Notes: generated from the letters alone by a model not told the origin. A stretch of DNA of 64,000 nucleotides from Nitrospirota bacterium (GCA_024275315.1 JAJRZK010000033.1:20237-84236), one strand, 5' to 3'. Shown: positions 7,886 through 17,196, counted from the first letter of the stretch. Translations and numbers: made by a program.

Positions 7886-9505
7886 CTAGATAATGGTGTC
7901 GTGGTTGAATTTTTCATCGTCCTGATCCGGGTAATCAAGGTTATAGTGCAATCCGCGGGATTCCTTCCGAAGCAGGGAGCACTCGATTATCAGAGAGGCG
8001 CACATGGCCAGGTTACGTAATTCGAGCAGGTCCGGAGTAATGACAAAATCCCAATAATACTCGTTGATCTCCTGCTCGATAAGTTCTATACGCTTTTTCG
8101 CCCGGGCCAAACGTTTGTCGGTGCGAACGATACCCACATAATTCCACATCAACCGGCGGATTTCATCCCACAAATGAGTGATGACAACCTGCTCATCCGC
8201 GTCTACGGCGTAACCGTAATCCCAGGGAGGAATCTCCTGCCGGACGTCGGGCGCCGCCTTGATCCATTCCCTGGCCGAATCGGCCGCGATCGACGCGAAC
8301 ACCACAGCCTCCAGCAACGAGTTGCTGGCCAGCCGGTTGGCTCCGTGCACACCGGTATGGGCGGTTTCCCCTACGGCGAAAAGTCCCGGAATTGAAGTCA
8401 TGGCCTCGACGCCGGTGGAAAGTCCGCCGCACATGTAATGCGCCGCGGGAACCACGGGCGCCATTTCCCTGGTAGGGTCTATTCCGAATTTTCGACAGGT
8501 GGAGTAGATATGGGGAAATCTCTCTATAAACCAGGAGGAATCTATCAGGGTCGTATCCAGATAGACGCAATCGTCTCCCCGTATTTTTATTTCCAGGTCG
8601 ATCGCCCGGGCGACAATGTCTCTGGGCGCAAGACTGCTTAACGGATGGTATTTCTCCATGAATGTAGACCCGTCGGACAATTTAAGCACAGCCCCCTCTC
8701 CCCGCACCGCTTCGGAAACCAGAAACGATTTCGCCTGGGGATGGAACAGGCAGGTGGGATGAAACTGGAAAAATTCCATGTTGGCGACCTTTGCGCCGAT
8801 TCTCCTGGCCATCGCCACGCCATCTCCGCTGGCAATGTCCGGGTTGGAGGTGTACAAGTATACTTTACCAGCCCCGCCGGTGGCCAGGATCGTGGCTTTC
8901 GCCTGGAAGGATATTATCTGCCCTGTCCGGCGATTGATTACATAGGCCCCTAGGCACCGGTCCGCGTCCGAGCCCGGCTCTATCCCGCCGGGGTTCATCT
9001 TGGCCATCGAGACCAGGTCCACTCCCATGTGGTTTTCATATATGTCTATCCGTGGAGCTTGCCTGGCCGCGTTGATCAGGGCCTGCTCAATCCTCTGGCC
9101 GGTCAGATCCTTGGCGTGGGCGATTCTCCTGTGAGAGTGCCCTCCTTCTCTCCCCAGTTCCAGCGATTCGCCTCCCTTTTTCATGGCAAAATCGACACCG
9201 AAATTGATAAGCTCGTTTATCATCCTCGGCCCGCTTTCCACCAGAAGCTTTACCGCGTCTTTATGACACAACTTTTGACCGGCTTTTAGTGTGTCTGCGA
9301 TATGCGACTGGAACGAATCATCATCAGATACAGCGGCCGCTATGCCTCCCTGGGCGTAATTCGTGTTTGACTCTGCCAGTTCTTTCTTGGTGACCAGGGC
9401 CACATCACCATGTTCACACAGTTTTAAGGCGCAGGACAAGCCCGCCATTCCGGAGCCAATAACAAGGAAATCGGAGTCGATACGCTCCACGAGCTTCGCT
9501 TTCAA
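7886..9505 (-). CDS. nadB: L-aspartate oxidase
   Basis: This FAD enzyme oxidises L-aspartate to iminoaspartate, the first step of de novo NAD synthesis. The 539 residues match the family. Visible features are the N-terminal dinucleotide fold (DFLVIGSGMAGLSCALKL), the flavin-binding NTNYAQGGIAAAV, the substrate-loop GREGGHSHRRI, DLEIKIRGDDCVYLD and the C-terminal FAD-binding GANRLASNSLLEAVVF. The GGHSHRR and GANRLASNSLLE combination separates it from fumarate reductase flavoproteins. nadA and nadC are not in the window. It lies 30 bp upstream of the SGNH gene on the same strand. Confidence 0.95.
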   Translation of the reverse strand: MKAKLVERIDSDFLVIGSGMAGLSCALKLCEHGDVALVTKKELAESNTNYAQGGIAAAVSDDDSFQSHIADTLKAGQKLCHKDAVKLLVESGPRMINELINFGVDFAMKKGGESLELGREGGHSHRRIAHAKDLTGQRIEQALINAARQAPRIDIYENHMGVDLVSMAKMNPGGIEPGSDADRCLGAYVINRRTGQIISFQAKATILATGGAGKVYLYTSNPDIASGDGVAMARRIGAKVANMEFFQFHPTCLFHPQAKSFLVSEAVRGEGAVLKLSDGSTFMEKYHPLSSLAPRDIVARAIDLEIKIRGDDCVYLDTTLIDSSWFIERFPHIYSTCRKFGIDPTREMAPVVPAAHYMCGGLSTGVEAMTSIPGLFAVGETAHTGVHGANRLASNSLLEAVVFASIAADSAREWIKAAPDVRQEIPPWDYGYAVDADEQVVITHLWDEIRRLMWNYVGIVRTDKRLARAKKRIELIEQEINEYYWDFVITPDLLELRNLAMCASLIIECSLLRKESRGLHYNLDYPDQDDEKFNHDTII

Positions 9506-9596
9506 CTTAGGGAAAGATTACGCTGATTGAAAAACAGGATAAACCGGAACCGCGCCGCAACACGTTGTCACCGGCCCGCTGAAGCTGGCGCTTCGG

Positions 9597-10322
9597 CTAT
9601 AGCTCTGTACGGAATTCAAAATTGTAAGAGCCGATGGAGAACTTGTCGCCGTTGCTCAGCCGGTGTTTGTCCATGGGTTTGTTGTCCACTTTCAGCTTGG
9701 CCATGCCGCCCTGATAGCTGATATCGTATTTGTCGCTGGATTTTGTTATGGAAGCGGCGATCCTTCCTATGGTGATGCCCTTGATCTGGATATCGGAATT
9801 GTCACTGGACCCGATTAATGTGGTGTCCTTATCGAGAGTTACAACCTTGGGAGCGCCTGATGATTGATACAGGAACAGCTTCGCCGCCACGTGCGGCGAG
9901 CCTTCGGTGGGCGCTTCCGATTTGGCGTTTTGCTTGCCAGCTTTTTCCATCATGGCCTTGATCTTGGCGGAGTCCATCATCATGGTCATGCCGCCGACAT
10001 CTCCCGATTCGTCAAGGGTATCCACCGTATCAGGCTCTTCGTCCGGGTTTTCAAATTTTAGCTGAAACCGGCCGATGGTTATGACATCCCCGGATCTGAG
10101 TTCCTTTGTTTTAATCTGGTTGTCGTTAACGTATGTGCCGTTGGTGCTGTCAAGGTCGTGGGCGATGAACCTGAAACCGATTTTCTCTATTTTCATATGA
10201 CGGCCGGATACGGCGGGGTTTTTCAAGATGATATCCCCTTTTTCCCGTCCTATGACAATGGTTTTCTTAAGTTCTACTTCCTTTAAAACCTTGTCCTTGC
10301 TTAAAATAATCAGCTTCGCCAT
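9597..10322 (-). CDS. Protein with two FHA domains
   Basis: The protein has 241 residues. The first forkhead-associated domain (about 1-90) has the phosphothreonine-binding pattern IGREKGDIILKNPAVSGRHMKIE and DLDSTNGTYVNDNQI. A second, more divergent FHA-like domain covers about 150-241 (TLIGSSDNSDIQIKGITIGRIAASI, ISYQGGMAKLKVDNKPMDKHRLSNGDKFSIGSYNFEF) and lacks the strict SxxH. A Met- and Lys-rich linker joins them. It is probably a cytoplasmic adaptor for Thr-phosphorylated partners; a Ser/Thr kinase is encoded at 62.2-63.5 kb. The -10-like TATAAT on the minus strand at 10386-10391 may serve it. Confidence 0.8.
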   Translation of the reverse strand: MAKLIILSKDKVLKEVELKKTIVIGREKGDIILKNPAVSGRHMKIEKIGFRFIAHDLDSTNGTYVNDNQIKTKELRSGDVITIGRFQLKFENPDEEPDTVDTLDESGDVGGMTMMMDSAKIKAMMEKAGKQNAKSEAPTEGSPHVAAKLFLYQSSGAPKVVTLDKDTTLIGSSDNSDIQIKGITIGRIAASITKSSDKYDISYQGGMAKLKVDNKPMDKHRLSNGDKFSIGSYNFEFRTEL

Positions 10323-10419
10323 TTTTTTGTAACTGAAAGATTTTTATGACTTTATATCACGACCTTGGCCGACCTTCAACGCCTTATTATAATGCCTGTT
10401 TTATGTTTGGGAAAGTTTT

Positions 10420-11502
10420 TTATTTTAACTCTCTTATCAGCCCCCTGATAAGCTTTCCCATGAGCCCCGCGTATCTGCGCCCAGCTTCCGCTACCAGCTG
10501 ATGGCTGAGCGGCTCATCATCGGCGGAACCCGAGGCGTTGTTGACTATGAGAGCGAGCGCAGTCACCGGCACACCCAAATGCGCGGCGGCGATGGCTTCC
10601 GGAACCACGGACATGCAAACCGCATCGGCTCCTGTCGACTGAATCCAGGATCGTTCCGCCCGGGTTTCATACACCGGTCCCCGCACCCCGGCCAGAACTC
10701 CCAACTGGCGCTTGACCCGGGCCCTGCGGCAGATTCGCTCCGAAGCGGATATGATCGATCGATCATACGTCGACGACATATCGACAAAAGGAGACGGATC
10801 GTAGTACGGGTTCGTCCCAAACAGGGGATTGTCACCCATAAGGTTGATATGATCATTTACAAACATCACATCCCCCGGCCGGAACAGCGGATTCAACCCG
10901 CCCGCCGAGGTGGTAAGGATGAGATGCTCCACACCCAGCGTCATGAAAGTGCGAACGACGCGAACGGTCTCTTCCATGGAGCCGGTCTCGTAATAGTGCA
11001 ACCTGCCTTCACAAAACAAGACGGGAACCCCATCGACAACTCAGGCGCGAACTTGTCCGGGATGCCCTTCCACTTCCGGTTCTATAAAACCAGGGATTTT
11101 TGAAAACAACACCGGCTCGCCTGCGACAGAGTCGGCGACCGAGGAGAGGCCCGACCCAAGCACAACCGCCACTTTTGGCTTCACCGAAAAGCGTCTTCTT
11201 AGATACGTGGCGGACCTTTTCATCTCTTCGGCCACTTCACCTAAATAAATGTTTTTGGACGCGGAAACGAAAGATGTCGTCAATTCCAGGTTTATCACAG
11301 CGGGACCGGGGCCAGAATCATCCGCTTTTCTCCTGCGGATCTGTTTTCTGGGCTTTTTAGATTTTCCGGAAACCTTTACCTTGAACTGGGTGCCATCCGG
11401 GTGGGATTTTATTTCGTACTCCTCGTTGTCAATGATTGTGATTTTCCTCTTGGAGGAGCTGGCGGAGGTTTTTCCGCCTTGGGAGGGAGTGGCTTTCGAC
11501 AC
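10420..11502 (-). pseudogene. Purine nucleoside phosphorylase, interrupted by an in-frame TGA
   Basis: Purine nucleoside phosphorylase converts purine nucleosides and phosphate into the base and ribose 1-phosphate. Family motifs span two segments in one frame: VAVVLGSGLSS and EVEGHPGQ before a TGA at 11041-11043, then GRLHYYE, TSAGGLNPLFRPGDVMFVNDHINLMGDNP, GPVYETRAE and VNNASG after it. The TGA replaces a glycine conserved between GHxGQ and GRxHYYE, so one change (GGA to TGA) explains it and nothing else is missing. Upstream of the catalytic part is a basic, low-complexity region. The first codon of this frame, a GTG at 11502, has no ribosome-binding site, so the frame probably continues from the frame beginning at 11813. 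A sequence error, a genuine nonsense mutation and readthrough are all possible. Confidence 0.75.
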
Positions 11503-11813
11503 GCTTTTGGATTTGGCCCTGACGGAGCTTTTTTTCTGGTGACCGCCAACTTTTTTTTCGAGACCGGCTTTGCCACCTCCGAAGCGCTGGAAACCCCGGT
11601 TCGCCGCACCCTGGGTTTGGCCGTAACGGGAGGAGCCTGGCTCTGTTCTGACTCCGGCTCTGCATATTTTGATTTTCCCGCTTTTGCGGAGTTCTTCCTC
11701 TTCAGTTTGGCCGACCTTGTAGACGACCTTTTGGACGCCCTCGAAGACCTGCGATCTGTGTGGGATGAGGAATCCCTAGGGTTATCGTTACTATCAATAT
11801 CATTTACATTCAT
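11409..11813 (-). CDS. Basic, low-complexity N-terminal segment, probably of the phosphorylase (frameshifted)
   Basis: This frame opens at an ATG that overlaps the rodZ-like stop codon as ATGA, so it is very likely translated. It encodes a Ser/Lys/Arg/Pro-rich stretch (SSRASKRSSTRSAKLKRKNS, AVTRKKAPSGPNPK) with no recognisable fold. The phosphorylase frame runs open from before its nominal GTG with a similar Lys/Ser-rich composition. The two frames overlap at an 8-A and a 7-A run near 11530-11560. A one-base change there would fuse them into a phosphorylase with an unusual basic tail of roughly 200 residues. Otherwise this is a 134-residue protein with an uninformative C-terminus. Confidence 0.5.
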   Translation of the reverse strand: MNVNDIDSNDNPRDSSSHTDRRSSRASKRSSTRSAKLKRKNSAKAGKSKYAEPESEQSQAPPVTAKPRVRRTGVSSASEVAKPVSKKKLAVTRKKAPSGPNPKACRKPLPPKAEKPPPAPPRGKSQSLTTRSTK

Positions 11814-12784
11814 CGAGATGTCTCCATTTGTGTTTCTTCCGTGGCGGATGACGGCAGGATGAGATTCGTCAATACGTTGGAAGCGGGTTGTGGTATCGCC
11901 ACAGTTTCTCCGTTTAAATATAACTTTGTTCCAGCCACGTTGCCAATGCTTACCTTATACCCCTTCTGCGCCCACCAGGTCACTGTATTGCCTTCTCGCA
12001 AAATTATCTCCCTGGTGATTTCACCATCTATCAGGACTTTTATCCAGCTGTCAGACTCGGCTGTGATTTTCAGGTTCAACGGAAGGCTGGTGTCGCTTAT
12101 TCGATTGATTTGCGCGCCAACATCATCAAGCTGTGCGGTTTGCGCCGGCTCCTGTGTCTGGGCGGCGGCGCCCGCTTCAATATTTACCGTCTCAACCGCC
12201 CTGGTCGTCGTTGTATCCCCGGTCTTCCCCTCTTTTACGTCAGGTAATCGTATTGATCGCCCGGTTTCATTCGCCGGAACGGGAGCGGCGGAAGTTTTAT
12301 CCACCACGGCGCGCCCTCTCTTCTCATCCATGTCGGCTTGATGACTGGACATTCCTTTCGGGTCGATTGTCTCGACAGCCGCTGTCTTGACAGCCACCAT
12401 GCTCTTGATAAGGCCGGGAACACCCAGATAGTATCCCGCAAAATACAAAATTGCTATACTTATAACCGCTACAAGCATAATCAGGGATGACCGGGTGTTG
12501 TTTGGCTGGAGAGGCATGTTTATCATTTTCGGGCTCTTGTCCTTTCCTACAAGACCCAGCTCTGAGTACCGATCCACCAACCCCTGACCGTCGACTCTCA
12601 CCACTTTGGCGTACGCCCGAAGCATCCCCTTGACGAACACAGGACCGGGAAGCTCTTCGAAACGGTCTGCCTCCGCGGCCCGGATCAGGCGTTGATTAAT
12701 GCATGTGATCGCGGCGATTTCCTCGATCGTCATCCCCTGCTTAAGGCGACACGAAACGAGATGTTTCCCCAGGGTTTCCGTCAT
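11810..12784 (-). CDS. RodZ-like helix-turn-helix membrane protein
   Basis: The protein has 324 residues. The N-terminal HTH_25-type domain (about 1-75, LGKHLVSCRLKQGMTIEEIAAITCINQRLIRAAEADRFEELPG) and the following GMLRAYAKVV are typical of RodZ, which ties MreB to the membrane during rod-shape maintenance. One membrane segment follows (around 105-122, LIMLVAVISIAILYFAGYYL). A Thr/Ala-rich periplasmic linker leads to the C-terminal DUF4115-type beta domain (about 235-315, ITAESDSWIKVLIDGE, EGNTVTWWAQKGYKVSIGNV). No mreB is adjacent. It is divergent from lnt and shares a 4-base overlap with the next gene. Confidence 0.85.
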   Translation of the reverse strand: MTETLGKHLVSCRLKQGMTIEEIAAITCINQRLIRAAEADRFEELPGPVFVKGMLRAYAKVVRVDGQGLVDRYSELGLVGKDKSPKMINMPLQPNNTRSSLIMLVAVISIAILYFAGYYLGVPGLIKSMVAVKTAAVETIDPKGMSSHQADMDEKRGRAVVDKTSAAPVPANETGRSIRLPDVKEGKTGDTTTTRAVETVNIEAGAAAQTQEPAQTAQLDDVGAQINRISDTSLPLNLKITAESDSWIKVLIDGEITREIILREGNTVTWWAQKGYKVSIGNVAGTKLYLNGETVAIPQPASNVLTNLILPSSATEETQMETSR

Positions 12785-12913
12785 ATGGTTGTAGTGTTGC
12801 CTAAGTCAACATATATAGATGGTTTTTCTTTCGTCCGGATAACTATAATATGCCCAAATTTAAAAATCACGAAAAACATGGTCGCAACCAGCAAAAACTG
12901 TGAATCGAACGTC

Positions 12914-14482
12914 ATGATGACGGACCTGGCCGTGTCGGCCTTTTCCGGCGCCACGCTCGCCCTGGCGTTTCCCGATTATGGGATATGGCCTCTGGCGTGG
13001 GTGTCGCTTGCGCCGATGATCTGGGCCATGCGGAACAAATCGGAGCTCGGATCGATGACATTGGGGTTTGTCATGGGCATTTTCTGTTTTACGCCAACTT
13101 TTTCCTGGCTGAGAAACACGATGACCGACTACGCCGCTTTTCCTCTTCCTCTGGCGCTGGCGGTCACCGGGCTTATGGTTGTCGCCCTGTCTGCGTTTAC
13201 CGCTTTTTTCGGATTCGCGTTTTCCTATATACGCCGCGCGTCAAATTATGACATGGCCCTGGTATCGGCGCCTTTTTTATGGATATGCATGGAATTTGTC
13301 CGGGCGACACTTCCCGTTTTTTCCTTCCCCTGGGGCAGGATCGCCGATTGCCAGTTTGCGGCCTTGCCGATCATACAGATCGCCGACATCGCAGGCGAGG
13401 AGGGCCTGGGTTTCATGATTATTCTTGCAAACGTCACAATCGTTAAAATCATGGACTGGATCGCCAACCGCGGTTTGCGCCCGGCCCGCCCGGTCCCGTT
13501 TCCCGGAGCCTGGGTTTTGCTGACTGTTACGCTTATTACAAGCTCCATGGTATACGGTTACCACCGCATGGAAACCCTCGGCGACCATGGGGGCGGTGAT
13601 AATAATAAAGTGTCCGTGGCGCTGGTCCAGGGGAACATAGACCAGTCCCGCAAATGGGACAAAGAGTACAATAAAACTCAAATCGATATCTACAGACGGC
13701 GAACGCTTCAGGCGGGATCCAAAGGTGTGGACCTTGTCGTCTGGCCGGAAACCGCCGCGCCCTTTTATTTTGGCGCGGACCCGGTTCGGGATTCCGCCAT
13801 ATTCCAGCTGGCCGCAGAAATTGACGCGCCTGTTATTTTCGGGGCGCCCGCGTATCGCAGAACCGCCGGGGGCGCGATATCATATAACAGAGCCTGGGTG
13901 GTGCGGCCGGACGGGCTGGCGGGTAAATATGACAAGGTTCACCTGGTCCCGTTCGGAGAGTATGTTCCATTTAAAAAGTTGCTTTTTTTCCTGGAGGAAA
14001 TGGTGACCGCCGTAGGCGACATGGCGCCTGGAGAGCGTATCAACCTGCTCGACGCGGGAGATCAAAAGATCGGCGTACAGATATGTTATGAAATCATCTT
14101 CCCCGAGTATTCCAGGCAAATAGCCGAAATGGGCGCCACAGCCATAGTTAACATAACCAACGATTCGTGGTTCGGTCGATCTGCGGCGTCAAGCCAGAGC
14201 CTGGCCATGGCGGTTTTCAGGGCTGTGGAAAACCGCATACCGGTGTTGCGGGCGGCGCAATCGGGCATATCCGCGATCATCTCTCAAACAGGGGAAATTA
14301 CAAAAGAAACGGGGCTTTTCATCGAGACAACAGCTTATGGAGGTTTTACGCCCAAGACAGGGCCGATGACTTTGTATACATATTCAGGTGATGTTTTCGC
14401 ATGGATTTGCATGTTCGGCGCCGCCTGTTTCTGGGTGATGGCGTACAGAAAACGCAATTCCGGTCCCGCCGCCGATACATAG
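12914..14482 (+). CDS. lnt: Apolipoprotein N-acyltransferase
   Basis: Lnt adds the third acyl chain to the N-terminal cysteine of lipoproteins in the inner membrane. The ATG at 12914 gives 522 residues (family about 510) and puts the first membrane helix at the usual place; ATG 12878 is an alternative and neither has a clear ribosome-binding site. About six N-terminal membrane segments precede the nitrilase-like domain, which carries the catalytic triad Glu (VVWPETAAPFYF), Lys (GKYDKVHLVPFGEYVP) and Cys (GVQICYEIIFPEYSR). It heads an envelope run with the next two genes, separated by 7 bp. Confidence 0.93.
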   Translation: MMTDLAVSAFSGATLALAFPDYGIWPLAWVSLAPMIWAMRNKSELGSMTLGFVMGIFCFTPTFSWLRNTMTDYAAFPLPLALAVTGLMVVALSAFTAFFGFAFSYIRRASNYDMALVSAPFLWICMEFVRATLPVFSFPWGRIADCQFAALPIIQIADIAGEEGLGFMIILANVTIVKIMDWIANRGLRPARPVPFPGAWVLLTVTLITSSMVYGYHRMETLGDHGGGDNNKVSVALVQGNIDQSRKWDKEYNKTQIDIYRRRTLQAGSKGVDLVVWPETAAPFYFGADPVRDSAIFQLAAEIDAPVIFGAPAYRRTAGGAISYNRAWVVRPDGLAGKYDKVHLVPFGEYVPFKKLLFFLEEMVTAVGDMAPGERINLLDAGDQKIGVQICYEIIFPEYSRQIAEMGATAIVNITNDSWFGRSAASSQSLAMAVFRAVENRIPVLRAAQSGISAIISQTGEITKETGLFIETTAYGGFTPKTGPMTLYTYSGDVFAWICMFGAACFWVMAYRKRNSGPAADT

Positions 14483-14489
14483 CGACATC

Positions 14490-15398
14490 ATGAACGCTTT
14501 GATCATAAGAACGGGCGGTCTGGGTGACACGATACTTACACTTGTCGCCGCCGGTTGGCTGGAAAACCTGGGGTGGCGCACCGATGTCATGGGATATGAA
14601 AGATACGCTGATGTCGTCGGCATGTTCGGGTTCGGATTCATCGCGGAGGAGAGATCCGGATTCGGGTCGCTCTACTCCAACCCCGCCCCCACAATTTTCA
14701 GACTTTTTGGCCGGTATGATCTCGTAATCGCCCTCAAGTCCGATCAAGACGGGTCGCTGACGGAAAACCTCCGGAAAGCGTCTGGCGGAAAAACCATTAT
14801 GATAAACCCCGTGCCGCCACCCGGTCGCGGGGTCGGTTACGCGTGTTATCTCGCCCGTGAAATCTCGAAAACGATCGGGGCGGATCCCCCGGAACAGCTC
14901 CCCCTGCTCGAGTCCAGGCTCAAGCTTCCTCACGGCGCCAAACGACTTGACGGCGCCAAACGCAGGCTGGCCATCCATCCCGGCTCCGGGTCCCCCGGGA
15001 AAAACTGGCCCATCAACCGGTTTGTCGATTTGATAAACAGCGTCACGGCAACCGCGACCTTTATCACGGGACCTGCGCAGACAACTGAAGAGCTTGACAA
15101 CATTCGCGCCCTGGCCAGGGAAAACAACATCTGCCTGGAGCACAACCCGGCATACCCCCGGCTTGCCGCAAAGCTCGCCAACGCCGATTTATACCTTGGG
15201 GTGGATTCCGGGGTCACTCATCTGGCGGCGGCCATGGGTGTGCCGGTGGCCGCTCTTTTCGGCCCGACAGACCCGGAGATATGGCGCCCCGCCGGAGCTG
15301 CTGTAACAATTGTAACCGCGCCTGACGGCGACATGGAAAAGCTTGACGTGGAGCGGGTATTGGACAGGATAAGGGACCATTGTATAAAGTTGCGCTGA
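14490..15398 (+). CDS. Glycosyltransferase family 9 (heptosyltransferase-like)
   Basis: The 302 residues have a GT-B fold. The N-terminal NALIIRTGGLGDTILTLVAAGWL and the C-terminal LGVDSGVTHLAAAMGVPVAALFGPTDPEIWRP are the two signatures of the ADP-heptose:LPS heptosyltransferase family, with RLAIHPGSGSPGKNWP in the donor-binding half. It probably adds a heptose or related sugar to lipopolysaccharide core on the cytoplasmic face of the inner membrane. It is shorter than typical WaaC/WaaF (about 320-350). Its 3' end overlaps the following gene by 19 bases. Confidence 0.85.
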   Translation: MNALIIRTGGLGDTILTLVAAGWLENLGWRTDVMGYERYADVVGMFGFGFIAEERSGFGSLYSNPAPTIFRLFGRYDLVIALKSDQDGSLTENLRKASGGKTIMINPVPPPGRGVGYACYLAREISKTIGADPPEQLPLLESRLKLPHGAKRLDGAKRRLAIHPGSGSPGKNWPINRFVDLINSVTATATFITGPAQTTEELDNIRALARENNICLEHNPAYPRLAAKLANADLYLGVDSGVTHLAAAMGVPVAALFGPTDPEIWRPAGAAVTIVTAPDGDMEKLDVERVLDRIRDHCIKLR

Positions 15399-16261
15399 CA
15401 GGAGCCGGGGGAAACATAGGATTCCGGCTCGCCCGCCTGCTTGAAAAAAAATACGACGTCACCTGTTTTGCGCATAACCACATCCCGGCAGGGCTCGACG
15501 CTGTCTCTTTGGATATCACAGACGCAGACGCGGTACACCACGCCATCACCCGGTTGCGTCCGTACGCCGTGATCAACACAGCCGCCCTGGCCGACGCCAA
15601 CCTGTGCCAGCGCCAGCCGGAGCTCGCCGACAGTGTCAATGTCGCCGGCGTGATAAATATCGCCAAAGCCTGCGCGGCGGCTCGCTGCAGACTGATTCAT
15701 TACTCCACAGACCTGGTTTTCGACGGGAGAACAGGCATGTACAACGAGAAAAGCGCACCGAATCCCATCGGTGTTTACGGCGCCACGAAATCGCGATCCG
15801 AGCTGGTGGCGCTCGGGCACAACGAAGCCACGGCGATATTGCGCACCGCGATTGTATACGGAGCCGGGTCCGGAAAACGCCCCACGTTTTTCGAGCATGT
15901 GGTTCGACGCGCCAGGAAAGGGGAGGCCAGCAAAGTGTTCATCAACGAGTACAGGTCTTTTTTATATATGGACGACAGCGCAACGGCGGCGATCAGCCTT
16001 CTTAAAAACTTTTCTCCCGGAATTTACCACGCGGGCGGTAACGAGCGCTTGAGCCGACATGTTTTCGTATCGAGAATGTTTTCGTTTCTTGGATTGGACG
16101 CAAAATTGGCCGAGCCGGTAAAAATCGCTGATGTGGATAACCAGGTGTATCGCCCGGCCGATTGCTCCTTGTACAGCGGCAAGCTTAAGGACGCAACCGG
16201 CTGGAAACCGGCGTCGATCAGCGAGGGAATGAGAAAGTTCAAGATAGATATGGATTTATGA
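15380..16261 (+). CDS. NAD(P)-dependent sugar dehydratase/reductase (dTDP-4-dehydrorhamnose reductase-like)
   Basis: The 293-residue extended SDR starts at a TTG that overlaps the glycosyltransferase end. Motifs are the nucleotide-binding GAGGNIG (about residue 9-15), the D-rich strand end, STDLVFDGRTGMYNE and the catalytic YGATK (Tyr-x3-Lys). The overall pattern (INTAALADANLCQ, LRTAIVYG, GIYHAGG) is closest to RfbD-type reductases, which reduce a dTDP-4-keto sugar. The substrate is not certain. Its position after a GT9 gene suggests nucleotide-sugar supply or modification for the envelope. Confidence 0.78.
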   Translation: MYKVALTGAGGNIGFRLARLLEKKYDVTCFAHNHIPAGLDAVSLDITDADAVHHAITRLRPYAVINTAALADANLCQRQPELADSVNVAGVINIAKACAAARCRLIHYSTDLVFDGRTGMYNEKSAPNPIGVYGATKSRSELVALGHNEATAILRTAIVYGAGSGKRPTFFEHVVRRARKGEASKVFINEYRSFLYMDDSATAAISLLKNFSPGIYHAGGNERLSRHVFVSRMFSFLGLDAKLAEPVKIADVDNQVYRPADCSLYSGKLKDATGWKPASISEGMRKFKIDMDL

Positions 16262-16377
16262 TTAAAGTCGAAACTACTTAAACTGCTTGCATTTTTTTGT
16301 GAAATGAGCATCCTAATATTACCCGAAACGGTGAGTGGAGGCTGGGACATATATGGTTGGGGAGTTTGTTTATAATA

Positions 16378-16842
16378 ATGAAAATCATAGATTATCTTTC
16401 CGATGACCTGGTGCTGACAGGTCTGGAGCCTGCGGATAAAAATCAACTCTGCCAATTTATGGTCGATCACCTGATCGACAAGGGCAGGATCACCCCGGAA
16501 AGAAGGCAGATATTGCTCGACAAGCTCCTTGAGAGGGAGGCCTTGTCGTCCACCGGTATCGGAGGCGGGGTCGCCATACCTCACGCATCCGGAGAAAACA
16601 TCGATGACATGATCGTCACGGTGGGGCAAATTCCAGGGGGTATAGATTACCAGTCGATAGATGAAAAGCCTGTCTATCTGGTATTTATGATTGTCGGATC
16701 CGAAAGGGTTCCCAGGGTACATTTACAGCTATTGGCGACCATCGTCAGGGCATGCAAAAACAACGTCTTTGTCGAGTCACTCATCGCCGCCAAAACGCCG
16801 GAGCAGGCGTACAAGATTATCGCCGAGCACGACAACAGTTAG
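16378..16842 (+). CDS. PTS EIIA domain protein (PtsN/EIIA-Ntr type)
   Basis: The product has 154 residues from the ATG at 16378, with GGGGAG 13 bases upstream. The phosphoacceptor histidine is in GGGVAIPHA (about residue 69), the hallmark of the fructose/nitrogen EIIA family. No EIIB or EIIC, HPr or EI is nearby, so it probably regulates rather than transports sugar. It opens an operon with a PII-like protein (6 bp downstream) and two cation-proton antiporters, consistent with control of ion transport as EIIA-Ntr is known to exert on K+ systems. Confidence 0.88.
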   Translation: MKIIDYLSDDLVLTGLEPADKNQLCQFMVDHLIDKGRITPERRQILLDKLLEREALSSTGIGGGVAIPHASGENIDDMIVTVGQIPGGIDYQSIDEKPVYLVFMIVGSERVPRVHLQLLATIVRACKNNVFVESLIAAKTPEQAYKIIAEHDNS

Positions 16843-16848
16843 GTTCCT

Positions 16849-17196
16849 ATGGCCAATGAACTTTTCGTATGCGTTCTCAACAGGCCCGAAGCGGTTGAGG
16901 ATGTAATCGCCGCATTTCTCGAGATAGGGATAACCGGGTGCACAATCATCGACTCCAAGGGCATGGGAAAGGTGATCTCCCAGGAAATACCCATTTTCTC
17001 TGGTTTTAAAAGCATGTTCACGGGCGCCCGCGAATCCAACGTCACGATTTTTTCCGTGATGAATTCTGATATGGTCGAAAGCGCCATCAAGATAATAGAG
17101 GAAACATACGTTTCTTTCTCAGAACCCAACTCCGGAATTGTGTTCACGTTACCTGTAAACCGGGTCAAGGGATTACTCGGCAAAATAGAACCTTAA
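16849..17196 (+). CDS. PII-like signal protein
   Basis: The 115-residue protein has a ferredoxin-like fold pattern (ELFVCVLNRPEAVEDVIAAFLEIGITGCTIIDSKGMGKVI, then VTIFSVMNSDMVESAIKIIEE, SGIVFTLPVNRVKGL), as in PII and PII-like trimeric proteins. The canonical T-loop tyrosine and BxxxxE nucleotide motif of GlnB are not evident, so it belongs to the wider PII-like group that includes partners of transporters and carboxysome or carbonate systems. Its placement between an EIIA gene and two antiporter genes suggests it gates or senses for the antiporters. The ligand is unknown. Confidence 0.7.
   Translation: MANELFVCVLNRPEAVEDVIAAFLEIGITGCTIIDSKGMGKVISQEIPIFSGFKSMFTGARESNVTIFSVMNSDMVESAIKIIEETYVSFSEPNSGIVFTLPVNRVKGLLGKIEP

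Noticed and set aside
11100..11862. Long open frames on the plus strand opposite the phosphorylase leader and rodZ-like gene
   Set aside because: They are mirror frames of Lys/Ser-rich or GC-rich coding sequence, with repetitive Phe/Leu/Gly content and no ribosome-binding sites or family motifs.
14346..15143. 265-codon minus-strand frame opposite lnt and the GT9 gene
   Set aside because: It lies wholly antisense to two well-identified genes and has no family pattern.
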